Source of the DNA: Pararhizobium antarcticum
Lineage (GTDB): Bacteria > Pseudomonadota > Alphaproteobacteria > Rhizobiales > Rhizobiaceae
Assembly (NCBI RefSeq): GCF_001885585.1
Contig: NZ_LSRP01000140.1
Location: forward strand, 101,103-165,102
Direction: 5' to 3'
DNA: 64,000 bases
A program made the translations under genes and the position numbers. Shown here one piece after another: positions 54,879-64,000 of this stretch. Within the stretch, counting starts at the first letter, position 1; the number at the start of each line of letters is the position of its first letter. Under the pieces are notes generated by a model, which searched no databases, was not told the DNA's origin, and worked only from the letters and a program-made list of their open reading frames with translations.

Positions 54879-55286
54879 TCAGTCGTGATCGAAAGCAGCC
54901 AGGATCGGGCATGGGCCGCTGGACGCCGATGCACAATCCTGCGCCAGGCGCCGCAGCGATTTGCGCACCGCCTCCAGTTCAGCGATTTTTGCATCCAGCG
55001 CCGCGATGCGTTCGCCCGCCAGTTCGCGGGCGCGAACACGGTCCTCGCCCGCATCGAGCTCGATCAGTTCCCCGATCTGCTCGAGGCTGAACCCTGCGGT
55101 CTGGGCCGAGCGGATGAAATGCAGGCGGCGGGCGTCTTCCTCGCCATACCGCCGGATGCCACCGCCGAGGCCAACCCCACCACTGCGCGACGGCGTGCCG
55201 AGCAGGCCGCGTCGCTGATAGTAGCGGACGGTTTCGACGCCGACGCCACCCGAACGGGCAAGGCCTGCGATCGTCATCTCTTTCAT
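54879..55286 (-). CDS. MerR-family transcriptional regulator (mercury-type fold, first metal Cys absent)
   Basis: 135 residues from ATG 55286; GGAG upstream lies inside the operator. DNA-binding: TIAGLARSGGVGVETVRYYQ and RRYGEEDARRLHFIRSAQTA match MerR, with an unusual Gly-rich insert (SGGVGLGGG, 35-43) in the wing. In Tn501 MerR the Hg ligands are C82, C117 and C126; here the aligned positions are Arg83-like (GEDRVRAR), C118 and C126 (GPCPILA). So two of three cysteines remain. It is divergent from a glutaredoxin-membrane protein across a mer-like operator. The inducer is unknown. Confidence 0.87.
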   Translation of the reverse strand: MKEMTIAGLARSGGVGVETVRYYQRRGLLGTPSRSGGVGLGGGIRRYGEEDARRLHFIRSAQTAGFSLEQIGELIELDAGEDRVRARELAGERIAALDAKIAELEAVRKSLRRLAQDCASASSGPCPILAAFDHD

Positions 55287-55289
55287 TGC

Positions 55290-55321
55290 TTGACTCCGTA
55301 CCGTGGTACGGAGGGTATACT
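55290..55321 (+). promoter_or_regulatory. Mer-like operator/promoter of the glutaredoxin-membrane protein gene
   Basis: TTGACT (55290-55295) as -35, 20-base spacer, TATACT (55316-55321) as -10. The spacer is a perfect dyad CTCCGTACC-GT-GGTACGGAG (55294-55313), containing TCCGTAC-N4-GTACGGA as in the Tn21/Tn501 mer operator. Long spacer plus dyad is the MerR-type activation geometry: the bound regulator untwists DNA to align -35 and -10. The -35 starts four bases from the regulator ATG, so the regulator's own gene is covered too. Confidence 0.85.
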
Positions 55322-55362
55322 GCGTTTCAAAGCTTAAACCAAGCGACAGGAAAGGGTGCGAC

Positions 55363-56139
55363 ATGCTCGATACCACATCCAGAAAAGCCACCCTCTACCG
55401 GATGGTCATGGAAAAACACACCTGCCCCTATGGCCTGAAGGCCAAGGATCTTTTGCAGCGCGAAGGCTACACGGTCGATGACCGCTGGCTGACGACGCGC
55501 GCTGAGACCGATGCCTTCAAGGTGGAACATGACGTCAAGACGACCCCGCAGACCTTCATCAACGGTCAGCGGATCGGCGGCTATGATGATCTGCGCCGGC
55601 ATCTCTGCAAAACCGTTCGCGACCCGAATTCTGTCACCTACCGCCCGGTGCTCGCCGTTTTTGGCATGACGGCGCTGATGGCGCTGGCCGTGAGTTACGC
55701 TACCTTCGGGAACGCCTTCACGTTGCAGACCGCCGAATGGTTCATCGCCTTCAGCATGGCCGTACTTGCCATCCTGAAACTGCAGAACATCGAGAGTTTC
55801 TCGACAATGTTCCTCAACTACGATTTGCTGGCCAAACGCTGGGTCCGCTATGGCTATATCTATCCGTTTGCCGAGGGGGGCGCAGCCATCCTGATGATTG
55901 CGGGCGCGCTAGACTGGATCTCCATCCCGGTTGCGCTGTTCATCGGCACGATCGGCGCGGTCTCCGTGTTCAAGGCGGTCTATATCGACAAGCGCGAACT
56001 GAAATGCGCCTGCGTCGGTGGTGACAGCAACGTCCCGCTCGGTTTCGTGTCCTTGACCGAAAACGTCATGATGGTGGCGATGGCGCTGTGGATGCTGGCC
56101 GCGCAATTGACCGGCACAACCGCCCTTCACGCGATGTAG
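55363..56139 (+). CDS. Glutaredoxin-MauE-like fused membrane protein
   Basis: 258 residues from ATG 55363, with AGGAAAGG upstream. N-terminal glutaredoxin: KHTCPYGLKAKDLLQREGY (C21-P-Y-G24, monothiol type), KTTPQTFINGQRIGGYDDL. C-terminal about 95-258: hydrophobic segments starting VLAVFGMTALMALAVSYA, FIAFSMAVLAILKLQ, AAILMIAGALDWISIP, ALFIGTIGAVSVFKAVY and MMVAMALWMLAAQL, with ELKCACVGGDSNVPLG, the MauE-like CxC region. Such proteins handle redox, possibly metal, at the membrane. The mer-like operator suggests induction by a thiol-reactive metal or compound. Not merT/merP-like. Confidence 0.82.
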   Translation: MLDTTSRKATLYRMVMEKHTCPYGLKAKDLLQREGYTVDDRWLTTRAETDAFKVEHDVKTTPQTFINGQRIGGYDDLRRHLCKTVRDPNSVTYRPVLAVFGMTALMALAVSYATFGNAFTLQTAEWFIAFSMAVLAILKLQNIESFSTMFLNYDLLAKRWVRYGYIYPFAEGGAAILMIAGALDWISIPVALFIGTIGAVSVFKAVYIDKRELKCACVGGDSNVPLGFVSLTENVMMVAMALWMLAAQLTGTTALHAM

Positions 56140-56145
56140 CCGCTC

Positions 56146-58089
56146 TTACGAGGCGAGCGCGACGGCCGGCTGCAGGCGAGACGCATTGTAGGCCGGCAGG
56201 TAGCCGAAGATGAGGCCGGTCAGGAACGCGCTGCCGAAGGCAAGGACGACGGGACCGGGCGCAAAACTGACCGGCACCGAAAAGGCCTGCGCCACAAAAC
56301 CGATCCCAAGCCCCAGCGCGACGCCGATGATGCCGCCCAGCGCGGAGACGACCAGCGCCTCGACGATGAACTGGGTGAGGATATCGCGCGAGCGCGCGCC
56401 GGTCGCCATGCGGATGCCGATTTCACGGGTGCGCTCGGTGACCGATACCAGCATGATGTTCATGACGCCGATACCGCCAACGAGCAGCGAGATCGCGGCG
56501 ATCGATCCCAGGAAGACCTTCAGGATGTTGGAGGTCTCCGTAAAGGTTTCGCGGATGGCGGCGAGATTGGTGATCTGCGTATCCTGCCGATTGTGGCGGC
56601 TGTCGAGCAAGGCCTGGATCTGATCCTGCGTGACGTTGATGGCGCTGTCATCCTTCACCTGCACCGTAATGGATCGCACGTTGCGCGCCCCGAAAAGCCG
56701 CAGGTTGCCTGTGGACAGCGGTACCAGCACCGTGTCGTCCTGGTCGTTACCGCCGGCGGTTGCACCCTTTTCAGCCATGATGCCGATCACCTGGAAAGGA
56801 ATGTTCTTGATCAGGATATATTGTCCGAGCGGATCGCCACCATCGGGAAACAGGGTCTTGGCAACGGTCTTGCCGAGGACGGCGACGCTGGCATAACTGT
56901 CCATGTCGGCCCGGCTGAGGAATTCGCCGCTGGCGACATCCCAGGTTTTCGCGGCGGGAAACTGCGGCACGGTGCCGTTGACCGAGGTCTGGTAGTCGCG
57001 GTTTCCGGTCCGCACGGTCATGGTGCTCTGCATCTCCGGAACGGCGAAACTGATATTCGGCAATTCGAGAATGGCATCGGCGTCGGACGGGATCAGCGAT
57101 ACGATGCTGCCGCCTTCGCCGCCGCGGAAATTGGCCATGCTGGGCCGTACGACCAAAAGATCAGACCCCATGGCGGCAATGCGGCTGAGCACGGAATCCT
57201 GTGCGCCGGTGCCGATCGCCAGCATGGCGACCACTGAGGAAACACCGATGACGATGCCGAGAAGCGTCAGGATGGTGCGGAACAGGTTGGCGCGCAGCGC
57301 CCGGAACGACATGCGCACGGCCTCGGAAACATCGGCAAAGACGGCTGCCTTGCCCGCCGGGCGGACAGAGGCCGGCGGTGTCGCACGTCCGATGCGGCTG
57401 CGCTTGCGTGGCAGTCGGTCGGCCGTGATCACGCCGTCGCTGATCTCGATGATGCGATCGGCGCTTTCGGCAAGTTCCGGTGCGTGGGTGATGATGATCA
57501 CGGTGTGGCCGTCATCGTTCATCTGCCGCAGCGTCGCCATCACATCCTTGCCGCTCTGCGTATCGAGCGCACCGGTGGGTTCGTCGGCCAGGATGATCTG
57601 GCCGCCGTTCATCAGGGCGCGCGCGATCGAGACGCGTTGCTGCTGGCCGCCCGAAAGCTGGTTGGGGAGATGATCCAGCCGTTCGCCCAGATTGAGCGCC
57701 CGCAACAGGCTTTCGGCGCGCTCCCGCCGGTCACGGGCGGGAACGCCAGCATAGACCGCCGGTATTTCGACATTTTCGCGGGCCGTGGCCGTCGAAACCA
57801 GATTGTAGCTCTGGAAGACAAAACCGAACATCTGCCGGCGGCGCTCTGCGAGCTGGTCGGCATCGAATTCCGAAACGTCCTCGCCTTCGAGCCGGTATTG
57901 CCCGCCTGTCGGGCGATCGAGGCAGCCGAGAATATTCATCAGCGTTGATTTTCCGGAGCCGGACGCGCCGACGATGGCGACGAATTCACCGGGTTCGATA
58001 TCGAGCGAGACACCACGCAGCACCTCGACGGCCACGTCGCCGTTGACGAAGGTCTTGCGCAGGTCTTTCAGGGAGATCAGCGGGGGCAT
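56146..58089 (-). CDS. macB: MacB-type ABC transporter (ATPase plus permease)
   Basis: 647 residues from ATG 58089. ATPase domain: Walker [19 protein letters not shown], signature [16 protein letters not shown], Walker [13 protein letters not shown]. Permease: four transmembrane segments (near [19 protein letters not shown] and the last three near the C-terminus, [19 protein letters not shown] being the FtsX/MacB_PCD mark). Tripartite pump with MacA and an outer-membrane TolC not present nearby; substrates are macrolides, peptides or siderophores. macA ends ten bases upstream. Confidence 0.95.
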   Translation of the reverse strand: MPPLISLKDLRKTFVNGDVAVEVLRGVSLDIEPGEFVAIVGASGSGKSTLMNILGCLDRPTGGQYRLEGEDVSEFDADQLAERRRQMFGFVFQSYNLVSTATARENVEIPAVYAGVPARDRRERAESLLRALNLGERLDHLPNQLSGGQQQRVSIARALMNGGQIILADEPTGALDTQSGKDVMATLRQMNDDGHTVIIITHAPELAESADRIIEISDGVITADRLPRKRSRIGRATPPASVRPAGKAAVFADVSEAVRMSFRALRANLFRTILTLLGIVIGVSSVVAMLAIGTGAQDSVLSRIAAMGSDLLVVRPSMANFRGGEGGSIVSLIPSDADAILELPNISFAVPEMQSTMTVRTGNRDYQTSVNGTVPQFPAAKTWDVASGEFLSRADMDSYASVAVLGKTVAKTLFPDGGDPLGQYILIKNIPFQVIGIMAEKGATAGGNDQDDTVLVPLSTGNLRLFGARNVRSITVQVKDDSAINVTQDQIQALLDSRHNRQDTQITNLAAIRETFTETSNILKVFLGSIAAISLLVGGIGVMNIMLVSVTERTREIGIRMATGARSRDILTQFIVEALVVSALGGIIGVALGLGIGFVAQAFSVPVSFAPGPVVLAFGSAFLTGLIFGYLPAYNASRLQPAVALAS

Positions 58090-58099
58090 GGGGGTCCGA

Positions 58100-59350
58100 T
58101 CAGAACATCGGCGGCGGCATGCCGCGCCGATTGCCGGACCGTGTATTTCCGGCAGTTCCCGTCGAAGAGCCGTTGCCGACGACAACGCTCTCACCCTCGG
58201 AGAGCCCGGATTTCACCTCGACGCGGACACGGTTGCGAATGCCCGTCTCGACGGTCCGCGCCTCACGCGCGCCGCCGGACCCGACCACGGTCACCTCGGC
58301 GCTGCCCTTTCCGTCATCGGTGAGCAAGGCGGCAACCGGAACCATCAGCACATCGCGTGCCGCAGCCTGGACGAAAAACACCTGCGCCGTCATGTTCATC
58401 ATCAGCGTGCCCTCTGCATTGGGCACGTCGAACAGCGCGTAATACAGAACAACATTGTTTTCGGTCTGCGGGGTCGGCTGGATCTGCCGCAAGGTGCCGG
58501 TATAGCGCTTGCCGGGCTGGCCGAGCAGCGTGAAATAGGCCTCCATGCCGACACGCAGCCTGCCCACATCGGCCTCGGAGACCTCCGCCTCGACGGTCAT
58601 GGTCGACAGGTCGGCCATTGTCACGATCGTCGGCGCCGACTGGTTGGCATTCAGCGTCTGGCCTTCCTTGGCCGCAATGTTGACGATCGTGCCGCTCATT
58701 GGTGCGTAGATCTTGGTGTAGCCGAGACTGATGCGGCTGTCCTTGAGCTGGGCTTCCTGCTTGCGGATCTGCGCCTCGAAGGATTCGACCGCGGCTTGCG
58801 CCGTCGCAAGGGCCGCCACGGCCTCGTCGAGCGCCGACTGGGCTGCGCTGTTGCCGGCCACCAGCGCCCGCTGGCGCGTGAGGTTGGCTTCGCGCAGGAC
58901 GACCTGCGCCGACTTGTCGATCATCTGCGCCTTGAGATTGGCAAGTTCCGCCTCGTTGATCTCGATCTGGGTTTCGATCGAGGCGCTGTCAATCTCGGCG
59001 ATCAGATCGCCTTCCTTGACAACGTCACCGATCTCGACCTTGACGCTCTTCAACTGGCCGGAGACCTGCGCCCCGACATCGACATCCTGGATCGGGCTGA
59101 GAAGTCCGGCGGCGGTGACGCTGTTTTCAAGATCGCCCCGCTCGACCGCCTCGGTGACGACTGCTTCGACCGGTGCATCCGCATACCAGTTTTTCCAGCC
59201 ATACCAGCTCCCGGCGACAAGCACGACGAACAGGGGCACGAGCACCCAGCGGCGCGAACGACGGCGACGCTTTGGCGGGGCGGCAGCAGCAAGAGGCACG
59301 GCCACGGCAGGCGGCGGGTCGGAGGCTAGCTTGCGGGAGGCGTCGGCCAT
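58100..59350 (-). CDS. macA: MacA-type periplasmic adaptor
   Basis: 416 residues from ATG 59350. Basic N-terminus ([16 protein letters not shown]) then one membrane anchor [16 protein letters not shown]. Biotinyl-lipoyl-like halves: [20 protein letters not shown] and [19 protein letters not shown]; a coiled coil (about 150-220) between them. Ends in a Gly/Met-rich tail (RRGMPPPMF). It links MacB to an outer-membrane channel and stimulates the ATPase. macAB forms an operon. No regulator in this window is assigned. Confidence 0.95.
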   Translation of the reverse strand: MADASRKLASDPPPAVAVPLAAAAPPKRRRRSRRWVLVPLFVVLVAGSWYGWKNWYADAPVEAVVTEAVERGDLENSVTAAGLLSPIQDVDVGAQVSGQLKSVKVEIGDVVKEGDLIAEIDSASIETQIEINEAELANLKAQMIDKSAQVVLREANLTRQRALVAGNSAAQSALDEAVAALATAQAAVESFEAQIRKQEAQLKDSRISLGYTKIYAPMSGTIVNIAAKEGQTLNANQSAPTIVTMADLSTMTVEAEVSEADVGRLRVGMEAYFTLLGQPGKRYTGTLRQIQPTPQTENNVVLYYALFDVPNAEGTLMMNMTAQVFFVQAAARDVLMVPVAALLTDDGKGSAEVTVVGSGGAREARTVETGIRNRVRVEVKSGLSEGESVVVGNGSSTGTAGNTRSGNRRGMPPPMF

Positions 59351-59493
59351 GGGCACTTTCCACTCGATCGGAGTCTGTCGCGGACACATGCCCGGATTGT
59401 CCCCTTCAAGTAGTAGGCAACTGTGCCTTATTGAAGTTCGCGAGGATGAAATCTTTGTAATCTTTTGTTTTTATGTTTCTGCACCGGACGTGC

Positions 59494-59520
59494 AAAACCC
59501 GGCAGGCAAAGCCAACCGGG
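59494..59520 (-). terminator. Terminator of the His/Tyr-rich small protein gene
   Basis: On the minus strand CCCGGTTGGC pairs with GCCTGCCGGG (mismatch in the middle) over a TTT loop, followed by TTTTGC (59497-59494). It lies 29 bases after the stop at 59549. Confidence 0.65.
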
Positions 59521-59548
59521 CTGAAGAATGGGTCGACGGCCACGCACC

Positions 59549-59821
59549 TTACTTACAGACCTTGATGGTCTTGTAATAAAGGTTTCCGTACGAATCGTAA
59601 CGCTTGATTTTCTTGAAGACACAGTGCGGCTTGTAGTAAGTCTTCTTGTAATAATGCTTCTTGTAGTGCTTCTTCTTGTGACCGTAATAGTGATCGACGA
59701 ACTGCACGTCACCGCCACTGTAACCTCCGAAGCTGAGCGTCAGGCTGCCAGCGTTCGACGGTGCCGCGAAGGAAATCGCTGCGCCAATAGCGACAACCGA
59801 GGCTATAATCAGTTTACGCAT
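59549..59821 (-). CDS. Small secreted His/Tyr/Lys-rich protein, unknown function
   Basis: 90 residues from ATG 59821; a frame to 59878 is possible but lacks a site. Signal peptide: RKLIIASVVAIGAAISFA, cleavage near SNA-GS. The mature protein is about 67 residues: GSLTLSFGGYSGG, then HYYGHKKKHYKKHYYKKTYY, then KPHCVFKKIKRYDSYGN and IKVCK. Two cysteines near the end may bond. The HY/KKHY stretch is very basic and rich in metal- or nucleic-acid-binding residues. I do not recognise a family. Own terminator supports a stand-alone gene. Confidence 0.72.
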   Translation of the reverse strand: MRKLIIASVVAIGAAISFAAPSNAGSLTLSFGGYSGGDVQFVDHYYGHKKKHYKKHYYKKTYYKPHCVFKKIKRYDSYGNLYYKTIKVCK

Positions 59822-59938
59822 GGGTCTCTCCTTTAAACGAACAGATGAGACGACCTCATCCTGAAGAGACGTTCCCACAGGTTCACCCTTTACCGCAGTT
59901 CCAAACGTAACATGAAGACAAAAGCCCGGAAGATGCCT

Positions 59939-61507
59939 TCAGGCAATCTTCCAGGCGATGTAAATCAGCGCTGCAGCAATGACCCAGAGCGCGATCCGTC
60001 CGGACCGGCTGTGACGCGCTTCGGAGCGACCGATGGCTTCCGACGTGGCTGCATCGAACCGCAGGCCATGCTCGGCCATGGCCGTGACTTCGCGGGAAAA
60101 CTGCTCGGTCTTGACCGCAATTTCGGGCACCGCTTCCGCCAGCCGGAGCGCGGCATGAAGCCCATCGCGCAGGTCCGTAACGATCCGCTTCGGGCCGAGG
60201 TTGTCGCGGATCCAGGCGCCGACCACAGGCTCGGACGCCTTCCACATGTTGAAGCGCGGATTGAGGGTGCGCGACACGCCCTCGACGACGACCATCGTCT
60301 TTTGCAGCATCACAAGTTCGGGACGCGTTTCCATCTCGAACAGTTGCGTCACCTCGAACAGCAGGGTCAGGAGCTTGGCCATCGAGATCGTCTCGGCCGG
60401 CTGGCCGTGGATCGGCTCGCCGATGGCGCGGATCGCCTGGGCAAAACTTGCCGCATCATGATGGCCGGGTACGTAACCCGCTTCGAAATGCACGTCGGCA
60501 ACACGCTTGTAGTCGCGGGTGATGAAGCCAAAGAGGATTTCGGCGAGGAAGCGACGCTCCTTCTTGCCGAGCCGCCCGACAATGCCCATGTCGACGGCGA
60601 CGATCATGCCCTTGGGATCGACGAAGATATTGCCTTGGTGCATGTCGGCATGAAAGAAGCCGTCGCGCAGCGTATGGCGCAGGAAAGACTGGATCAGCGT
60701 GTCGGCCAGCGCATCGAGATCGTGCCCGGCGGCCCGCAGGCCAGCCACGTCCGACATCTTGGTGCCGTCGATCCACTCCATGGTGATGACATCGCGTCCC
60801 GTGCGCTCCCAGTCGACAGTCGGCACCCGGAAACCGGGGTCGTCCCTGGTATTCTCGCCCAGTTCCGAAAGCGCCGCCGCCTCCAGCCGCAGATCCATTT
60901 CGATCTTGGTGGTCTGCTCCAGTGTCTTCGTCACCTCGACAGGACGCAGGCGTCGCGTGTGCGGCAGGAAGCGCTCCTGCAGATGCGAAACGAGATACAT
61001 GGCCTCCAGATCATGGGCGAAACGCTGGCGCACGCCTGGGCGGATGACCTTGATCGCTACCTTTTCCTCAACACCGTTCCGCAGCACGATGCCGGGATGG
61101 ACCTGGGCGATGGAGGCCGCCGCGATCGGCTCGTCGAAGCGCGCATACAGATCGGCAACGGGGCGGCCGAGCGCGCCCTCAATGGTGGCGCGCGCGGCTT
61201 CCGACGGAAATGTCGCCATGCGATCCTGAAGAAAGGCGAGATCGGTGGCAAAGTCTGCGCCCACGACATCGGGCCGCGTGGCGAGGAACTGACCGATCTT
61301 GACATAGGACGGGCCGAGCCGCTCGATGGCCCGCGCCAGCCTGTCGCTGCGGTCTCCGGCGCGGCTGCGGGCGAAGATCCCGCTGATCGTCTGGGCGGCA
61401 CGGGCGATCGGCGGAAGGTTTTCCGACGGCAGGGCCGCAACGACGCCCTCACGCACCAGAACCCAACCGATCCGCACCAGGCGGGCATAGGCGCCGATGG
61501 TGCTCAT
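59939..61507 (-). CDS. ubiB: UbiB family (ABC1/AarF) ATPase for ubiquinone synthesis
   Basis: 522 residues from ATG 61507 (MSTIGAYARLVRIGWVLV). Kinase-like features: GPSYVKIGQFLATRPD (KxGQ), PIAAASIAQVHPG (Ala-rich loop), HADMHQGNIFVDPKG and VAVDMGIVGRLGKKER. The C-terminal membrane helix is RIALWVIAAALIYIAWKIA. It supports coenzyme Q biosynthesis at the membrane. ubiE lies 71 bases upstream on the same strand; they form the usual ubiE-ubiB pair. Confidence 0.96.
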   Translation of the reverse strand: MSTIGAYARLVRIGWVLVREGVVAALPSENLPPIARAAQTISGIFARSRAGDRSDRLARAIERLGPSYVKIGQFLATRPDVVGADFATDLAFLQDRMATFPSEAARATIEGALGRPVADLYARFDEPIAAASIAQVHPGIVLRNGVEEKVAIKVIRPGVRQRFAHDLEAMYLVSHLQERFLPHTRRLRPVEVTKTLEQTTKIEMDLRLEAAALSELGENTRDDPGFRVPTVDWERTGRDVITMEWIDGTKMSDVAGLRAAGHDLDALADTLIQSFLRHTLRDGFFHADMHQGNIFVDPKGMIVAVDMGIVGRLGKKERRFLAEILFGFITRDYKRVADVHFEAGYVPGHHDAASFAQAIRAIGEPIHGQPAETISMAKLLTLLFEVTQLFEMETRPELVMLQKTMVVVEGVSRTLNPRFNMWKASEPVVGAWIRDNLGPKRIVTDLRDGLHAALRLAEAVPEIAVKTEQFSREVTAMAEHGLRFDAATSEAIGRSEARHSRSGRIALWVIAAALIYIAWKIA

Positions 61508-61578
61508 GCCCGCACGCCGACGGCGGCGGCGCAATCGACGCTCCTGGAGGAACGGTTCATCCATACAGCCATCATGCT

Positions 61579-62355
61579 TTAGATCTTCCAGCCGGAATGA
61601 AGCGCGGCGATGCCGCCGGTGTAGCTGGTATAGGTCACCCGCGAGAAACCGGCCGTCGAGATCATCGTCGCAAAATCACGTTGGTTGGGGAACTTGCGGA
61701 TCGATTCCACCAGATACTGGTAAGGCTCGGCATCGCCGGTGATCATCTTGCCGAATTGCGGAATGGCATTGAACGACCACGCTTCATAGACCTTGTCGAG
61801 CAAGGGCATGTCGACTTCGGAAAACTCCAGCACGAGCAGCCGCCCGCCGCGCTTCAACACACGATAGGCCTCCTTGAGAGCGACATCGATGCGCGGCACG
61901 TTGCGAATGCCGAAGGCAATTGTATAGGCATCGAAGATATTGCCTTCGAACGGCAGGTCCTCGGCATTGGCCTCGACGAAGGTGAGGTTCTCCGCCAGGC
62001 CCTTTTTCTCGGCGCGCTCGGCGCCAACCGAAAGCATCGAGCCGTTGATGTCGAGAACGGTCGAATGCGCCTTGCGATCCGATGCCTCGATGATGCGGAA
62101 GGCGATATCGCCGGTGCCGCCGGCCACGTCGAGCGTCCGGTAGCCGGCGCGCTTCTGGGGGTTGAGTGCGGCGATCATCGCATCCTTCCAGGCGCGATGC
62201 AGCCCCATCGACATGACATCGTTCATGATGTCGTAGCGTTTTGCGACCTTGTGGAAGACGTCGTTGACCAGTGCCTGCTTCTCGCCCTGCCCGACCTGAC
62301 GGAAACCATAGGAGGTCTCCATGCCGCCGTCGGTCGATATACGCTCACCTGTCAT
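61579..62355 (-). CDS. ubiE: Ubiquinone/menaquinone C-methyltransferase
   Basis: 258 residues from ATG 62355 ([20 protein letters not shown]) with GGAG about nine bases upstream; the codon before it is TTG. UbiE motifs: [34 protein letters not shown] (SAM motif), [17 protein letters not shown] and [16 protein letters not shown]. It methylates the demethylmenaquinone or 2-polyprenyl-6-methoxybenzoquinol ring. Divergent from mutM with a 190-base promoter spacer. Confidence 0.96.
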   Translation of the reverse strand: MTGERISTDGGMETSYGFRQVGQGEKQALVNDVFHKVAKRYDIMNDVMSMGLHRAWKDAMIAALNPQKRAGYRTLDVAGGTGDIAFRIIEASDRKAHSTVLDINGSMLSVGAERAEKKGLAENLTFVEANAEDLPFEGNIFDAYTIAFGIRNVPRIDVALKEAYRVLKRGGRLLVLEFSEVDMPLLDKVYEAWSFNAIPQFGKMITGDAEPYQYLVESIRKFPNQRDFATMISTAGFSRVTYTSYTGGIAALHSGWKI

Positions 62356-62545
62356 CAATAATCTCCGGATCCATCACTGTGGCGCGAACCATAGCGAATT
62401 CGTGCTGGCCACGCTATCTCTGCAGCAACCGCATCCCTGCAAAGTTGCAGCCTGCGGCTTTCGGTTTTCTATAGGATATACGGACCGCGAATGGAATTGC
62501 CCAATCGGCCGCAGGGCGCCATCGCTCGACCATCAAGGAGACGAC

Positions 62546-63436
62546 ATGCCCGAATTGCCTGAAGTGGAAACGGTAAAACGCGGTCTGTCGCCGACGATGG
62601 AGGGCGCGCTGCTGGTTCGGGCGGAACTGAGGCGCCCGGATCTGCGCTTCCCCTTCCCGATCGGTTTCGAAAGCCTTGTTTCCGGCCGGCGCATCCTGTC
62701 GCTGTCGCGCCGGGCAAAATATCTGCTGGTCGATCTCGAAGGTGGCGACGTGATCATCGCGCATCTGGGCATGTCCGGTTCGTTTCGCATCGAGGCGGGC
62801 GCAGCGCATGACACGCCGGACAGCTTTCACCACCCGCGCGGCAAGGACGAGAAACACGACCATGTGATCTTTCACCTGGACGGAGAGGCAGGCCCCGCCC
62901 GCGTCATCTACAACGATCCCCGGAGGTTCGGCTTCATGGATCTTGCCCGGCGCGATACGATCGCCGAGCACGCCTTCTTTCGCGGCATGGGCGAAGAGCC
63001 GACCGGCAATGTTCTGGACGCACAGGTCCTGGCGGACCGCTTTGCCGGCAAGGCGCAACCGCTCAAGGCCGCCCTGCTCGACCAGCGCAATATCGCCGGG
63101 CTCGGCAACATCTATGTCTGCGAAGCGCTCTGGCGCTCAGGCCTCTCGCCTCTGAAACCGGCAGGCGCACTCGTCGATGTCCGTGGGCGACCAAAGAAGG
63201 CGCTCGTCGCGCTGATGGAAGCCATTCGCACGGTTATTTTCGAAGCGATCGCCGCCGGTGGGTCGTCGCTGCGCGACCATATCCAGACCGATGGTTCGCT
63301 TGGCTATTTCCAGCATGCCTTCTCCGTCTACGACCAGGAAGGCGAGCCCTGCCGGACGGCTGCCTGCAACGGCACGGTCACCCGGATCGTCCAGGCCGGT
63401 CGCTCGACCTTCTATTGCCCGCGATGCCAGAAATGA
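62546..63436 (+). CDS. mutM: Formamidopyrimidine-DNA glycosylase
   Basis: 296 residues from ATG 62546 with AAGGAGACGAC upstream. N-terminus [14 protein letters not shown] provides Pro1-nucleophile and Glu2. [44 protein letters not shown] and the C-terminal zinc finger [17 protein letters not shown] with [10 protein letters not shown] are complete. It removes 8-oxoguanine and opens abasic sites. Normal length. rpsT follows after its own promoter. Confidence 0.98.
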   Translation: MPELPEVETVKRGLSPTMEGALLVRAELRRPDLRFPFPIGFESLVSGRRILSLSRRAKYLLVDLEGGDVIIAHLGMSGSFRIEAGAAHDTPDSFHHPRGKDEKHDHVIFHLDGEAGPARVIYNDPRRFGFMDLARRDTIAEHAFFRGMGEEPTGNVLDAQVLADRFAGKAQPLKAALLDQRNIAGLGNIYVCEALWRSGLSPLKPAGALVDVRGRPKKALVALMEAIRTVIFEAIAAGGSSLRDHIQTDGSLGYFQHAFSVYDQEGEPCRTAACNGTVTRIVQAGRSTFYCPRCQK

Positions 63437-63471
63437 TGCGCTTGCCGTGGGGCTGTTTTAGAAAATAGCGC

Positions 63472-63500
63472 GTTGACGCGAGGGATGTTTCCAGCTATAT
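63472..63500 (+). promoter_or_regulatory. Near-consensus promoter of rpsT
   Basis: GTTGAC (63472-63477), 17 bases, CTATAT (63495-63500). This is one base off the alphaproteobacterial CTTGAC-N17-CTATAT vegetative consensus. It gives a leader of about 120 bases before rpsT. Confidence 0.75.
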
Positions 63501-63627
63501 GCCGCCCACAGTTTGGAAAGCCGCTCCAAGGTTTTCCGATATTGCTCCCTACTTGCTTGGACGACAGGTCGCAGTGACCCGGCACGGCGGTAGAGAGTTT
63601 TTGTCAGATTTCGAAGAGAGACACCAA

Positions 63628-63894
63628 ATGGCCAATACAACTTCGGCGAAAAAAGCGACCCGCAAGATCGCACGCCGCACGGAAGTGAACAAGTCCCGCC
63701 GTTCGCGCGTTCGCGGCTTCATCCGCAAGGTCGAAGAAGCCATCGCTTCCGGCGACCAGGCGCTGGCCCAGGCAGCCCTGAAGGCAGCCCAGCCGGAGCT
63801 GATGCGCGCAGCCACCAAGGGCGTCGTGCACGTCAACACTGCATCGCGCAAGGTGTCGCGCCTTGCAAGCCGCGTTAAGGCACTGTCGGCTTAA
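63628..63894 (+). CDS. rpsT: 30S ribosomal protein S20
   Basis: 88 residues from ATG 63628 ([20 protein letters not shown]), GAAGAGAGACACC upstream; a longer frame from 63499 is rejected. Basic helical S20: [39 protein letters not shown] and [15 protein letters not shown]. It binds 16S rRNA early in 30S assembly. In rhizobia rpsT lies before dnaA, so dnaA may start just beyond the right edge; this is from knowledge, not visible here. Confidence 0.98.
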   Translation: MANTTSAKKATRKIARRTEVNKSRRSRVRGFIRKVEEAIASGDQALAQAALKAAQPELMRAATKGVVHVNTASRKVSRLASRVKALSA

Positions 63895-63922
63895 TCCGGC
63901 TCATAAAATTCAAGTTACAGAC

Positions 63923-63948
63923 AGCCCGGTCGCGAGACCGGGCTTTTT
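63923..63948 (+). terminator. rpsT intrinsic terminator
   Basis: AGCCCGGTC (63923-63931) and GACCGGGCT (63936-63944) form a nine-base perfect stem closing a GCGA loop (GNRA type), followed by TTTT. It is 29 bases past the rpsT stop. The rest of the window (63949-64000) has no gene start I can assign. Confidence 0.93.
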
Positions 63949-64000
63949 GGATTCAGGCCTGCCGCAAATCCTGAGCGAAAAGGAAATACTAAAATATATG

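Noticed and set aside
59912..61582. 556-residue plus-strand reading opposite ubiB
   Set aside because: Antisense of a clear UbiB gene; no motifs of its own.

Overview
The window looks like a stretch of ordinary chromosome from a Rhizobiaceae bacterium (Rhizobium/Agrobacterium/Neorhizobium-like alphaproteobacterium). The evidence is: GC-rich coding with short AT-richer spacers; a rhizobial-type phosphatidylethanolamine N-methyltransferase (PmtA); an inositol operon in the order iolR-iolC-iolD-iolE-iolB with iolC fused to a DUF2090 domain; an alphaproteobacterial direct-repeat LexA box (GAAC-N7-GAAC); rhizobial palindromic spacer repeats; and the block ubiB-ubiE / mutM / rpsT at the right end. 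I see about 65 protein genes, no tRNA or rRNA gene, no CRISPR, no insertion sequence and no prophage.

Layout. 1-9.97 kb: YbaK (cut by the left edge), ArsC-like reductase, YitT membrane protein, aromatic-type aminotransferase divergent from an Lrp/AsnC regulator, an aspartoacylase-like hydrolase, a 2H phosphoesterase with a LexA box in front of it, a soluble PAS histidine kinase plus single-domain response regulator, guaA, an MTA/SAH nucleosidase and a PaaI thioesterase. 10.0-15.9 kb: tspO and a four-gene iron-type module (imelysin, di-heme DUF1111 protein, second imelysin, DUF1513). 16-31.5 kb: housekeeping genes (RsmB-like methyltransferase, RlpA-like protein, queG, GST, uppP, complex-I-associated SDR, pyrF, pmtA, dnaN, rsmI, yraN, gshB), two small secreted-protein genes and one beta-helix protein. 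31.7-41.6 kb: comM with a LexA box, cysK, two LysE exporters, isochorismatase-like hydrolase, dut, prfC, HAD phosphatase, AraC regulator and GFA protein.

41.6-48.5 kb is the myo-inositol catabolic operon with its RpiR-type regulator; an exact GGAA-N6-TTCC IolR site lies in front of iolC. 48.9-59.4 kb: class II amidotransferase, coaBC, a bphO-bphP bacteriophytochrome pair that overlap, a nucleoside deaminase, a MerR-type regulator divergent from a glutaredoxin-MauE-like membrane protein across a mer-like operator, and a macA-macB efflux pair. 59.5-64 kb: a His/Tyr/Lys-rich small secreted protein, ubiB-ubiE, mutM and rpsT with a near-consensus promoter and terminator.

Nothing here is a large obviously novel system. 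The most interesting items are the MerR/glutaredoxin-MauE unit with a near-canonical mercury operator but a regulator lacking the first metal-binding cysteine; the LexA box in front of a 2H RNA phosphoesterase; the nested inverted repeats between the Lrp regulator and the aminotransferase; and the imelysin/di-heme module, in which one imelysin has lost its signature histidine. All functional calls are from reading the translated sequence; no database search was run.
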